A stretch of DNA of 64,000 nt, from positions 1,715-65,714 of the forward strand of contig DGSK01000020.1 in the NCBI GenBank assembly GCA_002393955.1. Direction: 5' to 3'. Of the stretch, positions 41,480-50,104 are shown one piece after another. The notes beneath the pieces are model-generated. The model was not told the origin of the DNA. It ran no database searches and was given only the letters and a program-made list of their open reading frames with translations. Numbering within the stretch: position 1 is the stretch's first letter; the number at the start of each line of letters is the position of its first letter. This stretch comes from Lachnospiraceae bacterium UBA4364 (GTDB lineage Bacteria > Bacillota > Clostridia > Lachnospirales > Lachnospiraceae). The translations under genes were made by a program, and so were the position numbers.

Positions 41480-43603
41480 TTAAACATCCCGGCCTCTTCT
41501 GCGTTTTCTTTTCTTAATTCTGTGACCGATAAGCAGCATCAGGCTCCTTGGCATTAGTTCTACCGTTCCCAGTGCAGTTGTGCCTGCCAAATCCGCATTC
41601 TTCCCATCACCGGAATAAGCAGCTATTTCCCACTGCATCCCCTCGGGTATCAATGGAAGCTCAAAAGTCATGTATTCCCAGTATGCATTCACGGCGCAAT
41701 AAATAAAAGCATCTTCGTCGGTTCCATAATCAGCTGAGGGCTCCGCATACATAAATCCAAACGAAAGGAAGGGCGCATTCTCATCAAACTCCCAGGGCCT
41801 TGTACCATGAAATGACAATTCCGGATAACCGGAGGAATTCTGTCCCGTATAGAAATCACTCCGCCTTAAGACAGGGTGCTTTGCCCTGAAAGCTATCATC
41901 GTCTTAAAGAATTCAAATATATCACTTTTCTCTGCCAGATTACTCCAGTCAAGCCATGATATCCTGTTGTCCTGGCAATACGCATTATTATTACCGAACT
42001 GGGTATTGCCAAACTCATCCCCGGCCAGAAGCATCGGAATCCCCCTGCTCAAAAGGAGCAGCGCTGCGGCATTCTTTATCTGCCTGTTTCTTAAACTGTT
42101 TATTTCAGCATCATCGGTTTCGCCCTCATAGCCGCAATTCCAGCTGTCATTATCATTGCTTCCGTCACGGTTTTCCTCTCCGTTAGCCATATTATGCTTT
42201 TCGTTATAGGAAACAAGATCTCGCAGGGTAAATCCATCGTGACAGGTGATAAAATTAACGGAAGCCTCCGCACTCCTGTTGCCGTAAAGATCAGGCGACC
42301 CTTTAAGCCTCCGGATAAGCTCCGGTCCGCAGTCTGCTGTGCTTTTTACAAACTTTCTAAGGCAGTCACGGTATTTACCGTTCCACTCTGCCCATCTTCC
42401 CCATGCCGGGAAGCTTCCTACCTGATACAGACCGCCCGCATCCCAGGCTTCTGCAATAAGCTTGCTTTTTCCCAGGACCGCATCATGTGCAAGGCTCTCC
42501 AGAAGCGGAGGGCTGGTCATGGGCGCACCGCTTTCGTCCCTGGAAAGGATAGCCGCAAGGTCGAAACGGAATCCGTCAATGTGATAGTCAGAAACCCAGT
42601 ACCTCAGTGCATCCAGAATACAGTTCCTCACTATCGCATTGTTGCAGTTCATGGTATTGCCGCATCCGCTGAAGTTATAATAATAACCGTCGGGCGTAAG
42701 CAGGTAATATGTTTTGTTATCTATGCCCCTGTAGGAAATGTACGGACCCTGCTCATTGCCCTCCGCCGTATGGTTGAATACAACATCGAGTATGACCTCG
42801 ATTCCTGCCCTGTGCAAACGCTTAATAAGATTCTTCAGCTCATCCGCAGCCAGTCCCATAGGTGCCGATGCAGCATACCCCGCCTTAGGTGCAAAGAAAC
42901 ATACCGTTGAGTAGCCCCAGTAGTTATAAAGGCGCTCGCCCTTTACTACTCTGCTGTTTTCAAATTCATCAAACTCAAATATCGGGAGCAGTTCTATACA
43001 GTTTACCCCCAGTTCTTTAAGGTAGGGGATCTTCTCGATAATCCCTGCAAAAGTTCCCTTATAACGAACGCCACTGGATTCATCCCTGGTAAAGCCTCTT
43101 ACATGCGCTTCATATATGACAAGATCCTTCATTGGGATCTCAAGGAGCTTATCCCCTTCCCAGTCGTAGTCTTCCAGTATCACACGCCCCCTGTGCTGAA
43201 AAGCATTTTCCGGATCCGGCTCCTTCCCCCATACTTCCCTTCCGCTAACCAGCTTGGCATAGGGATCAAGCAATACTTTTTCTTTATCAAAGCGATACCC
43301 TTCCTCCGGGGCATACGGACCGTCCATGCAATAACCATACTCCACATCTTCTATGTCGAGTCCGTATACTATCATCGAAAAAACATTTCCTATTCTGAAA
43401 TCCTCCGGGAACGGGATCCTTGCAAAAGGTTCTTTTTCACCCTGATGAAAAAGCAGAAGTTCGCAGGAGACCGCATCTTTCGAAAAAACAGAAAAATTTA
43501 TCCCGTTATTTCCTACGATACTTGCCCCAAAGGGCTGAACACGTCCGCAGCGATACTTTATTCCGTTTAATTCATGAGTGGGAAAGTCGTCAATTCTTAT
43601 CAT
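41480..43603 (-). CDS. glgX: glycogen debranching enzyme, GlgX/isoamylase type
   Basis: 707-residue GH13 enzyme that hydrolyses alpha-1,6 branches. N-terminal CBM48-like domain (GNNGINFSVFSKDAVSCELL), then the catalytic barrel with DVVFNHTAEG (about 272), DGFRFDLA with the nucleophile Asp (about 343), KLIAEAWDAGG with the acid/base Glu (about 382) and TCHDGFTLRDLVSYNEKHN (about 457). GMQWEIAAYS near the end belongs to the C-terminal beta domain. Other glycogen genes are not in view. Confidence 0.95.
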   Translation of the reverse strand: MIRIDDFPTHELNGIKYRCGRVQPFGASIVGNNGINFSVFSKDAVSCELLLFHQGEKEPFARIPFPEDFRIGNVFSMIVYGLDIEDVEYGYCMDGPYAPEEGYRFDKEKVLLDPYAKLVSGREVWGKEPDPENAFQHRGRVILEDYDWEGDKLLEIPMKDLVIYEAHVRGFTRDESSGVRYKGTFAGIIEKIPYLKELGVNCIELLPIFEFDEFENSRVVKGERLYNYWGYSTVCFFAPKAGYAASAPMGLAADELKNLIKRLHRAGIEVILDVVFNHTAEGNEQGPYISYRGIDNKTYYLLTPDGYYYNFSGCGNTMNCNNAIVRNCILDALRYWVSDYHIDGFRFDLAAILSRDESGAPMTSPPLLESLAHDAVLGKSKLIAEAWDAGGLYQVGSFPAWGRWAEWNGKYRDCLRKFVKSTADCGPELIRRLKGSPDLYGNRSAEASVNFITCHDGFTLRDLVSYNEKHNMANGEENRDGSNDNDSWNCGYEGETDDAEINSLRNRQIKNAAALLLLSRGIPMLLAGDEFGNTQFGNNNAYCQDNRISWLDWSNLAEKSDIFEFFKTMIAFRAKHPVLRRSDFYTGQNSSGYPELSFHGTRPWEFDENAPFLSFGFMYAEPSADYGTDEDAFIYCAVNAYWEYMTFELPLIPEGMQWEIAAYSGDGKNADLAGTTALGTVELMPRSLMLLIGHRIKKRKRRRGRDV

Positions 43604-43649
43604 TGATCACCACCATAAAGCTTTCTTTTTCAACCGGCCGGAAAAAATA

Positions 43650-44498
43650 TTACCGTTTTACCAGTCTGCCGGCCAGCTCACATACAATATACAGGATTAT
43701 GTCCATCATCACTATGGTCGCACCGGGTGGAAATGAACATACAACGGATATCGCAATACCACTCACTGCACAGATAACTGCCATCACAGCCGAAAACAAT
43801 ACAACACTTTTGAAACTCTTGAACAGTCTCATGGCCGACAGGGCCGGAAAAACAACCAGGGCGGAAATAAGCAGGGAACCCACCAGTTTCATCCCAAGAA
43901 CTATGACCACTGCCGTCAGGACTGCAAGAAGTCCCCTGTAGAAAAAAGTCTTCATTCCCGTTGCTTCGCTGAAATTCTCATCAAAGGTAACAGCGAATAT
44001 CCTGTTATAGAAAAAGATGAACACTAAAATAACAACAACAGAAAAACCAAGACATATAAATACATCCGCAGGCTTTAACGTAAGTATGGAAGTAGATCCA
44101 AACAGCGTCGTGCAGACATCGCCGGACACATTAGACGATACCGAAAATACATTCATTATAAGATAGCCCATAGCCAGCGCACCGGTTGAAAGCATTGCAA
44201 TGGCAGCATCTCCTTTTATCCGCGCATTCCTCCCCATTCCGATCAAAAGCATAGCAACAAGCACCGTCACAGGTAAAACAACCAGAGTATTCTGAGTGAC
44301 ACCTAAAGCCGTAGCTACAGCCAGTGCCCCGAAGGCCACATGTGACAGACCGTCCCCTATAAATGAATACCTCTTTAGGACAAGAGTGACTCCAAGCAGC
44401 GCTGCACATAGTGAAATAAGCGCAACAACTATCAGTGCAAACCACACAAATGGAAATGATAAGTAAAATAAAAACTGCTGTATGATATTTCCGTCCAT
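43650..44498 (-). CDS. znuB: zinc/manganese-type ABC transporter permease
   Basis: 282-residue ABC-3 family permease with about eight membrane helices. RYSFIGDGLSHVAFGALAVA near residue 45 and SVSSNVSGDVCTTLFGS are typical of ZnuB/MntB proteins. Pairs with the ATPase 7 nt upstream. The substrate-binding protein and a metal regulator are not nearby, so Zn versus Mn cannot be settled. Confidence 0.9.
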   Translation of the reverse strand: MDGNIIQQFLFYLSFPFVWFALIVVALISLCAALLGVTLVLKRYSFIGDGLSHVAFGALAVATALGVTQNTLVVLPVTVLVAMLLIGMGRNARIKGDAAIAMLSTGALAMGYLIMNVFSVSSNVSGDVCTTLFGSTSILTLKPADVFICLGFSVVVILVFIFFYNRIFAVTFDENFSEATGMKTFFYRGLLAVLTAVVIVLGMKLVGSLLISALVVFPALSAMRLFKSFKSVVLFSAVMAVICAVSGIAISVVCSFPPGATIVMMDIILYIVCELAGRLVKR

Positions 44499-44505
44499 TT
44501 TGACC

Positions 44506-45261
44506 TCAGTTCTCCGCCTTGTGGTATTCAGCCATATAATGCTTCCTGCTGTCCCTGGGATGAGAGTTAAGTCCCAGTTTGTAATATGCCTTGCTTTTCA
44601 CATAATCCTCTGTCTTGCCGAAATAAAGCTGTTTGTGCCCGCCGATCTGAAGTATGTGATCAGAATCACTTAAAGCGGCGTGCATATCATGAGATACCAT
44701 GATAATGGTCACCCCTTCATCATGAAGCTTTCTTACAGATTCATAAAACTCCTTAGCTGCCTTCGGGTCCAGTCCGCTTACAGGCTCATCCAGTATCAGC
44801 AGTTTGTCTGCGGCACAGAAAGCCCTTGCCAACAGAACTCTCTGCTGCTGTCCCCCGGAAAGATTTCGGTAGCTTTTTTTTGCAAGTCCGGTAATATCAA
44901 GCTTTTCCATAGCTTCATCGGCACGCTTTTTTTCTTTCTTTCCATAGAAAGGTTTAAATCCCATCCGGGAAAGATTGCCGGACATTACTATCTCGCGTAC
45001 ATTTGCAGGGAAATCCCTCTGGACAATTGTCTGCTGCGGAAGATATCCTACTTCATTCCGCTTAAGTTCGTCACTGAATTTTAATTCTCCGCCGGCCGGC
45101 TTTATCAGGCTAAGCATAGTTTTCATAAGGGTGCTCTTACCTGCACCGTTTTCACCGACGATACAAAGATAGTCACCTTTTTCCACGGTGAAATCAATAT
45201 GCTCCGCAACTATTCCGTCATCGTAACCCAGCGTAAGATCCCTGCACTCAATTAAATTCAT
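44506..45261 (-). CDS. znuC: zinc/manganese-type ABC transporter ATP-binding protein
   Basis: 251 residues. Walker A GENGAGKST, Q-loop GYLPQQTIV, signature NLSGGQQQRVLLARA, Walker B LLILDEPVSGLD and the switch His in VSHDMHA. Length and the LPQQ Q-loop suit the ZnuC/MntA family. Overlaps the end of the dehydrogenase gene by 14 bp, so the genes are coupled. Confidence 0.93.
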   Translation of the reverse strand: MNLIECRDLTLGYDDGIVAEHIDFTVEKGDYLCIVGENGAGKSTLMKTMLSLIKPAGGELKFSDELKRNEVGYLPQQTIVQRDFPANVREIVMSGNLSRMGFKPFYGKKEKKRADEAMEKLDITGLAKKSYRNLSGGQQQRVLLARAFCAADKLLILDEPVSGLDPKAAKEFYESVRKLHDEGVTIIMVSHDMHAALSDSDHILQIGGHKQLYFGKTEDYVKSKAYYKLGLNSHPRDSRKHYMAEYHKAEN

Positions 45262-45979
45262 TTTTCTTCTTCCTTTTTATCCTGTGAAGCTGAGGCCTTA
45301 TGACCAACTCCTCTATGACCACACCCTCCGGTCTTGAAAGCACAAAGAGTACAGCATCGGCAACATCCTGCGGTGAAAGAGACGCTCCGGCTTCATCATC
45401 AGCTTCAAAATCCGCATTTCTGTACAGATACGTATCTGTCATATCCGGGAGAATAGACGTCACTTTTACTCCATGTTTCCTTGCTTCTTCGAATATGCTT
45501 CCGGAAAAGCTTAACAATCCCGCCTTTGCCGCACCGTAAGCTGCTCCATGGGGATTAGAACGGGAAACTGCCGTCACAGAGGAAATATTTATTATGCTTC
45601 CCCTGTAAGCTTTCATATCCCTTAACAGCATCTGTGTCAGGATAAGAGGAGCCTCCAGATCAGTCCGCACGATTTCTTTTATCTTTGATGCGTTCAGTTC
45701 CTCATGCAGCCCATAGTATGCGCATCCCGCATTATTTATGAGCACATCGATCCTGCGTTCCATGCGGATTTCATCCACACATTTTTTCAACGCATCAGTG
45801 TCTGTTATATCACATATGACACAATGGAAGCAATCATGATGTGATGCCTCTTCACTATCAAAGTTTCTTCCGATCCCATATACTTCATAACCGTTATCTG
45901 CGAGAGTCTTTGCAATAGCAAGCCCTATTCCCGATGATGCTCCTGTTATGAGCACCGTTTTATTTTCATTCATTTCCAT
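45248..45979 (-). CDS. short-chain dehydrogenase/reductase
   Basis: 243 residues of the classical SDR family. Cofactor motif TGASSGIG (about 12), NNAG (about 87), catalytic Ser in INISSVTAVS and YGAAK (about 148). The basic C-terminal tail is unusual. Substrate unknown. Overlaps both neighbours by 10-14 bp within an operon that runs from the photoproduct-lyase-like gene to znuB. Confidence 0.88.
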   Translation of the reverse strand: MEMNENKTVLITGASSGIGLAIAKTLADNGYEVYGIGRNFDSEEASHHDCFHCVICDITDTDALKKCVDEIRMERRIDVLINNAGCAYYGLHEELNASKIKEIVRTDLEAPLILTQMLLRDMKAYRGSIINISSVTAVSRSNPHGAAYGAAKAGLLSFSGSIFEEARKHGVKVTSILPDMTDTYLYRNADFEADDEAGASLSPQDVADAVLFVLSRPEGVVIEELVIRPQLHRIKRKKKNEFN

Positions 45980-47277
45980 CTGAACACCTTTGCCCCGGGC
46001 ACGCTCTCAAAAATAAGATCTTCCATATAGCCTTCCATTTCACCGGCTATCTTTTCCGGATACTGGTAATACCCGTTAATAACTTCATACGGGTATTGGA
46101 CAAGTGCGGATTCCGTATATCTTACACGCAGGTTTTTAAGATAGCTGTCTGAGATCCTGAAACTGCCTACGCTGAAATCCCTTACACGTTCCAGCTCTAT
46201 TTTTTCCCTGACCCTTTCCCACATACCGTGATAAATCTCACACCAGTCTTTCACATATATCATAGGGTCGAAACACAGCCTGAAAGGATAGTATCCGGCA
46301 TCACCATCTTCAGATAAAGCATACGATTTCATTCCCGAAACTATAGCCCTTATCCGGCTGTCAAGATTCGGTGTGCCTTTTTCGTATCTTTTTATGATAA
46401 TGTCCGGTGAAAGTGTATATGCAAATATCACCCGGTCACACCATTCTATATCCTTCCACAGATCAGTTCTCGAGCATTTTGTCCTTATCTCGATAGTAAG
46501 ATCTTCATGCTTTTTCGTAAACTCGCACCATCTTCTGACATACCCGGTAAGGTCTTCCATAGCCATCAGATCCGTGTCATATGAAACACACAGATACACA
46601 GGAAACGAATCCAGAAGCTTTTCAACCTCTGCGAATATGTCATCAAGATTTATGAATATCACAGGTATATCTGCCGGGTACATTCCCTTCAGATAACAGT
46701 ATTCACAATCATACAGACAATTCATTACACATGATGTGTAGTAAAAATGGCTGTTGCCGAAATCCTGGCATACAGGTGCGCCTTCGTACAGAAGCCTCCC
46801 GCTTTTATCCGCAAGCACAATGCACTTTCCGGCTTTTTTTTTAATTTCCTCCGATAAGGACTTTGTTAAAATATCCTTGTAGTGCCTGATATATGTTACT
46901 TCCGGAGAATTGAGCCGTTTTGCTATCCTGTAAACTTCCGCACTATCCCTGATATCCTCCTCTATATACAGACGAAATCCGGGACTCCTTTTTTTAAGAG
47001 TACCGGCTTCAGTACAACTTCCGTGCAAATTTGTAAAGCCTTCCTCCGGGTATTCCTTCCTGATTTCTTCCGGGTCATACTGCAGCAGCTCGCACAGTCT
47101 GTCAAGTGCGGCTTTGCCTTCCCTTTTGTCCCTGCAGGGGATTTTCCCTTCATTGCGAAGTATCTCAATATAATCCGAAATATTCCTTCCCGCCGTTTCT
47201 GCATACGCAAAAAGCTGCCTTACGCGGTTTTCCATCGCAGCGGATGCATGTATTTCTTTTGAAAAAAATTCAATCAT
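45970..47277 (-). CDS. splB: spore photoproduct lyase-like radical SAM protein
   Basis: 435 residues. The cluster motif CLYDCEYC (CxxxCxxC, about 195-202) is followed by YLKGMYP, and YLCVSYDTDLMAMEDLTGY and EIRTKCSRTDLW follow as in SplB proteins. Spore photoproduct lyase repairs a UV thymine dimer using a SAM-derived radical. The N-terminal region (about 1-115) has the helical SPL extension. Whether this organism makes spores is not shown by the window; a general DNA-repair or other radical role is possible. Confidence 0.8.
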   Translation of the reverse strand: MIEFFSKEIHASAAMENRVRQLFAYAETAGRNISDYIEILRNEGKIPCRDKREGKAALDRLCELLQYDPEEIRKEYPEEGFTNLHGSCTEAGTLKKRSPGFRLYIEEDIRDSAEVYRIAKRLNSPEVTYIRHYKDILTKSLSEEIKKKAGKCIVLADKSGRLLYEGAPVCQDFGNSHFYYTSCVMNCLYDCEYCYLKGMYPADIPVIFINLDDIFAEVEKLLDSFPVYLCVSYDTDLMAMEDLTGYVRRWCEFTKKHEDLTIEIRTKCSRTDLWKDIEWCDRVIFAYTLSPDIIIKRYEKGTPNLDSRIRAIVSGMKSYALSEDGDAGYYPFRLCFDPMIYVKDWCEIYHGMWERVREKIELERVRDFSVGSFRISDSYLKNLRVRYTESALVQYPYEVINGYYQYPEKIAGEMEGYMEDLIFESVPGAKVFRWK

Positions 47278-47358
47278 CTGTAAATTAACTTACGAATCTG
47301 TCCTCTGTATCCCGTCTTCCGGTCATACCTGAGTGATGATCAGCGGCGTTTATGAACT

Positions 47359-47775
47359 CTATATGTTCTTCCTGATAGTAAGTATGTTTTTACCTTCCTC
47401 ATTTCTGTAGCTTACATGATCCATGCTTTTCTTTACCATAAATATCCCCAATCCGCCTATCTCGCGTTCCTCCGCGGGTTTGGTAATATCCGGTTCCGGC
47501 AGCTCCAGAGGGTTAAAAGGACGTCCCGTGTCTATAAACTCCAGGGTGATGCTTTTCTCATCATCTTCCTCAATCGTAACCCTTATAACCGCTTTATCCG
47601 TTTCCTTAAGTCCGGAGTAAAAAATGATATTGGAAAAAATCTCATCTATAGCCACATCAACAGATATTATCTTTGCCTCTGATGCCCCTGCATCACGCAT
47701 ACTGCTTTCCACAGCTTCGTTGATTGTCTCTAAACTATCAGTTTTAACTTCCACATTTAATTCAAACTGTTTCAT
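47359..47775 (-). CDS. RsbW/SpoIIAB-type anti-sigma factor or serine kinase
   Basis: 138 residues of the HATPase_c_2 group. N-box DEIFSNIIFYSG (about 46), G1 box DTGRPFNPLELP (about 88) and G2 box GGLGIFMVKK (about 113) are intact. The family binds a sigma factor or phosphorylates a STAS partner. The ATG at 47775 gives the expected MKQFELNVEV start. The PP2C phosphatase gene lies 61 bp upstream in the same direction, a standard partner-switching pair; a candidate STAS partner lies at 55590-55892. Confidence 0.9.
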   Translation of the reverse strand: MKQFELNVEVKTDSLETINEAVESSMRDAGASEAKIISVDVAIDEIFSNIIFYSGLKETDKAVIRVTIEEDDEKSITLEFIDTGRPFNPLELPEPDITKPAEEREIGGLGIFMVKKSMDHVSYRNEEGKNILTIRKNI

Positions 47776-47836
47776 ACGATAGCCCCATATCACCGGTAAT
47801 TTATACTTATATGACCAACTTTAAACAAAGACATTT

Positions 47837-49513
47837 CTACTCCATATACTTTCTAAAATCCAGGCATAACATTGTAATATCGTCAAACTGCGGAGCTTCC
47901 CCCACGAATCTGTCTATATCATTAAGAAGTCCTTCCAATAAGGGTTTAGGCTCAAGATCCTTTTTATCATTAAGATACCTGTTCAGCCTCTCTATGCCGT
48001 AAAGCTCATCCTTGCTGTCTGTAGCCTCCGGCACTCCATCGGAATACTGGACAAGCCTGTCGCCCGGTTTCATCTCAAAGCTTGCTGCTGAATAAGGTAT
48101 ATCTTCCATCCCCGCAAGAACAAACTGGGGATTGGTTTTCTGCTCCACATAGGCATATTCCCCGTCCTCTCCTCTCTGCAGCAGGAAAGGATGCTCATGG
48201 CCTGCATTTACATAGTCAACTCTTCCGGTTTTCAGATTTATAACAGCCTCATATGCGGTAATAAACATCTGTTCCGAATTATTATCGCAAAGCAAATTAT
48301 TAACCTCATAAAAGACCTCTCCCAGATTGTCGCCTACATTAGTATGATCCTTTATCAGAGTCTTGCCTATAACCATAAACAAGGCCGCCGGGACGCCTTT
48401 ACCGGACACATCGGCAACCACTATAGCCAGATGGGACTCGTCAATGAAGAACATATCATAAAAATCGCCACCCACTTCCTTGGCCGGTCTCATTATGGCA
48501 TAAATATCTATTTCATCGCGATCCGGAAATGCCGGAAATTTATTCGGAAGCATAGAAGCCTGTATTCCCGTAGCGACAGACAGCTCGGCTCCGATCCTTT
48601 CCTTTTCCGCAACCACACGTTTGACTTCCTCGGTGTAATTTTCTATACGCTGTGCCATCATGACAAAAGAATCTGCCAGCTGTCTTAATTCATCGTTATG
48701 GGGATAATCCTTTTCGTCTATCTTTATGACACCGTGATCGTAAAGTTCCACTGCGTTATATAATGAATCGACCGGCTCAAGCACACTTCTTCTCACAAAT
48801 ATGAGCATCACCAGAATTATCACGGCAGCACACAAAACCAGTACAACACCGATCTGAAACATAAATCCGTTTATATCATCATATATGTCCTCAAGATAAT
48901 AGTCCGCCTCTACCACAAGCCTTATGTCACCATTTTCATCAAATACAGGTGCCCACACACTTATAGATTCTCCGTATGTGGAATTCTCGTTATAATTTAC
49001 CCCTACAGAACCTCTCTTTTCCTTAAGTGCCACTACCAGTCCTTCATACTCTGTTTCACCGTAATCAAAACGGTCACCGTATGATGCCACGTCTGACAGA
49101 TCATCCCCTTCCCGGACCGAATCATAAACATAGATAAAGTGGTCATCATAGGGCACAAACATATACAGGAACGAGATACTCGGAAAATTTGTCTTAAACA
49201 TATCAAGATACTCACAGGTCGCATCAGCATAAATATCCCTTTCACCGGTTTCCGCAAAATGCTCTATGCCACCCTCCCATATTATGGTATCCGCGATCGT
49301 ATTTACAGCCTCCTGTGCGGAGTCACTGTAAAACCCGATATAAGTATCCCGAAGTGCAAAATATGCCACCACAAGTGTGATACCTGTCATAATAAGCATC
49401 ATTATTACAAGTGCGACATTCAGTCTGAACCCCAGGCTGCCATACTTTTTTTTATCTATGACGGAACCCTTTTTTCCAGCCGGCACATCCGCAGTTAACC
49501 CTTTTTCCTCCAT
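47837..49513 (-). CDS. membrane sensor with SpoIIE-type PP2C phosphatase
   Basis: 558 residues. Membrane helices at about 31-52 and 238-260 flank an extracellular sensor domain. HAMP follows (about 262-315), then a short coiled coil and the PP2C phosphatase (about 330-558). Metal sites are intact: KEVGGDFYDMF, ADVSGKGVPAALFM, NAGHEHPFLL and YSDGVPEATD. It would dephosphorylate a STAS protein in response to an outside signal, releasing the RsbW-like partner. Confidence 0.92.
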   Translation of the reverse strand: MEEKGLTADVPAGKKGSVIDKKKYGSLGFRLNVALVIMMLIMTGITLVVAYFALRDTYIGFYSDSAQEAVNTIADTIIWEGGIEHFAETGERDIYADATCEYLDMFKTNFPSISFLYMFVPYDDHFIYVYDSVREGDDLSDVASYGDRFDYGETEYEGLVVALKEKRGSVGVNYNENSTYGESISVWAPVFDENGDIRLVVEADYYLEDIYDDINGFMFQIGVVLVLCAAVIILVMLIFVRRSVLEPVDSLYNAVELYDHGVIKIDEKDYPHNDELRQLADSFVMMAQRIENYTEEVKRVVAEKERIGAELSVATGIQASMLPNKFPAFPDRDEIDIYAIMRPAKEVGGDFYDMFFIDESHLAIVVADVSGKGVPAALFMVIGKTLIKDHTNVGDNLGEVFYEVNNLLCDNNSEQMFITAYEAVINLKTGRVDYVNAGHEHPFLLQRGEDGEYAYVEQKTNPQFVLAGMEDIPYSAASFEMKPGDRLVQYSDGVPEATDSKDELYGIERLNRYLNDKKDLEPKPLLEGLLNDIDRFVGEAPQFDDITMLCLDFRKYME

Positions 49514-49540
49514 ACCTGACCTCCACAGATCGATTAAACT

Positions 49541-50104
49541 TTATTCCACGGCAGTCCTGTGCAGTTCTATGCACGCACTGCAGGTACAATGCCCGCCGCA
49601 TATAGGGCAGGACATCCCATATTTATCCAGGTCTTTATAAAAATCCTCTATATACTCACGGTAAACCACAGATCCCAGACTAAGTACCGAATCCTCTGCC
49701 GGGATATCTCCTCCTGGATAGATCCAGAGCTCTGTGAGGATATACTTTGCTTTCCTCTCGCACATAAGCTTGTAGCATTCCTCAAACATCCTGTGTGAAA
49801 TACCATGTCCTCTGTATTCCTCACGCACAACTACCGCATCCCCCGTATATATTATGTCATTCCCGACTATGGCTTCCAGCCTTTCTTTCAGATCAGGATG
49901 CGGATAAGTAAAGTCAAGTCCCTTCGCCATGGAAGCAAAACCTGCTATCTCATCTCCATCCATAGCCTTTACCCCCGTATAATCGCACTCGGCATATTTC
50001 CGGCTGAGTTCCCGCTCAACATAATCGCCATCATTAAGATACTTCTTATAGAGCTCAGTCATGCGTTCATAGTCATTCTTATTTATATACGAGTATTCAA
50101 TCAT
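49541..50104 (-). CDS. GNAT acetyltransferase with Cys-rich tail
   Basis: 187 residues. GNAT core with AVVVREEYRGHGISHRMFEE (motif A, RGHG) and ILTELWIYPGG. The C-terminus GMSCPICGGHCTCSACIEL contains five Cys and one His in a short span, a likely metal site. Overlaps the transporter gene by 8 bp, so the two are co-translated and probably act on the same compound. Confidence 0.82.
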   Translation of the reverse strand: MIEYSYINKNDYERMTELYKKYLNDGDYVERELSRKYAECDYTGVKAMDGDEIAGFASMAKGLDFTYPHPDLKERLEAIVGNDIIYTGDAVVVREEYRGHGISHRMFEECYKLMCERKAKYILTELWIYPGGDIPAEDSVLSLGSVVYREYIEDFYKDLDKYGMSCPICGGHCTCSACIELHRTAVE

